NCBI GenBank assembly: GCA_035444205.1
Contig: DAOMOD010000053.1
Coordinates: 1-21,666 of the forward strand
From: DAOMOD01 sp035444205
GTDB taxonomy: Bacteria; Pseudomonadota; Gammaproteobacteria; Xanthomonadales; BPKI01
DNA: 21,666 bases
Direction: 5' to 3'
Part shown: piece by piece, positions 21,644 through 21,666 of the stretch
Numbering within the stretch: position 1 is the first letter of the stretch
How the letters are laid out: the number at the start of each line of letters is the position of its first letter
Position numbers and translations under genes: made by a program
The notes under the pieces: model-generated
The model's database searches: none
Told to the model about the DNA's origin: nothing
The model's input: the letters and a program-made list of their open reading frames with translations, nothing else

Positions 21644-21666
21644 GCTCTGGGAGCGAGGAAGGGCGC

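Overview
The window is a GC-rich chromosomal segment of a Gram-negative gammaproteobacterium. The tsaD / rpsU divergence, the presence of ubiK, waaA and an LpxL-type acyltransferase, the folB-ybdG-like-folK cluster and the mix of exported proteins ending in F-x-[D/N]-G-F-E fit an unclassified relative of the Xanthomonadales/Lysobacterales best. This placement is inference from gene content, not a search result. A run of ten N at 8690-8699 shows that the sequence is a scaffold, probably a draft or metagenome assembly.

Layout. 1-2864 (minus): the tRNA-modification gene mnmG, followed by a partial, unrecognised membrane-anchored or exported protein that runs off the left edge. 2865-3421: 557 bases without a convincing gene but rich in secondary structure (inverted repeat, terminator-like hairpin, an 84-base nested hairpin). 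3422-5852: a small coiled-coil protein, a Tyr-rich lipoprotein (minus) and a DMT-family permease. 5995-9421: an NTF2-like protein, divergent glnB/glnK and ubiK sharing a palindromic operator candidate, then comM/yifB (broken by the assembly gap) converging on a DUF2062 membrane protein. 9554-12468: a small exported protein, an LpxL-type acyltransferase (minus) and the Kdo transferase waaA (plus). 12477-14510 (minus): a tight folB - MscS/YbdG-like channel - FolK-like operon. 14698-16566: tsaD (minus) divergent from rpsU-yqeY (plus). 16719-19684: an exported beta-helix protein and a convergent S41 peptidase. 19771-21486: dnaG. The last 180 bases hold palindromic, REP-like DNA.

Most of the window is housekeeping: tRNA modification (mnmG, tsaD), translation (rpsU), primase (dnaG), folate (folB, folK-like), outer-membrane lipid A/Kdo assembly (lpxL-like, waaA), nitrogen signalling (PII), ubiquinone synthesis (ubiK) and DNA uptake/recombination (comM). 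The less ordinary parts are the accessory genes inserted between yqeY and dnaG, a C-terminal F-x-[D/N]-G-F-E motif shared by two unrelated exported proteins, a 28-bp dispersed repeat, a TGTAGG-N6-CCTACA palindrome between glnB/glnK and ubiK, and probable leaderless transcripts for dnaG and the LpxL-type gene. I found no CRISPR array, complete insertion sequence, tRNA or rRNA, and no obvious new defence or biosynthetic system.
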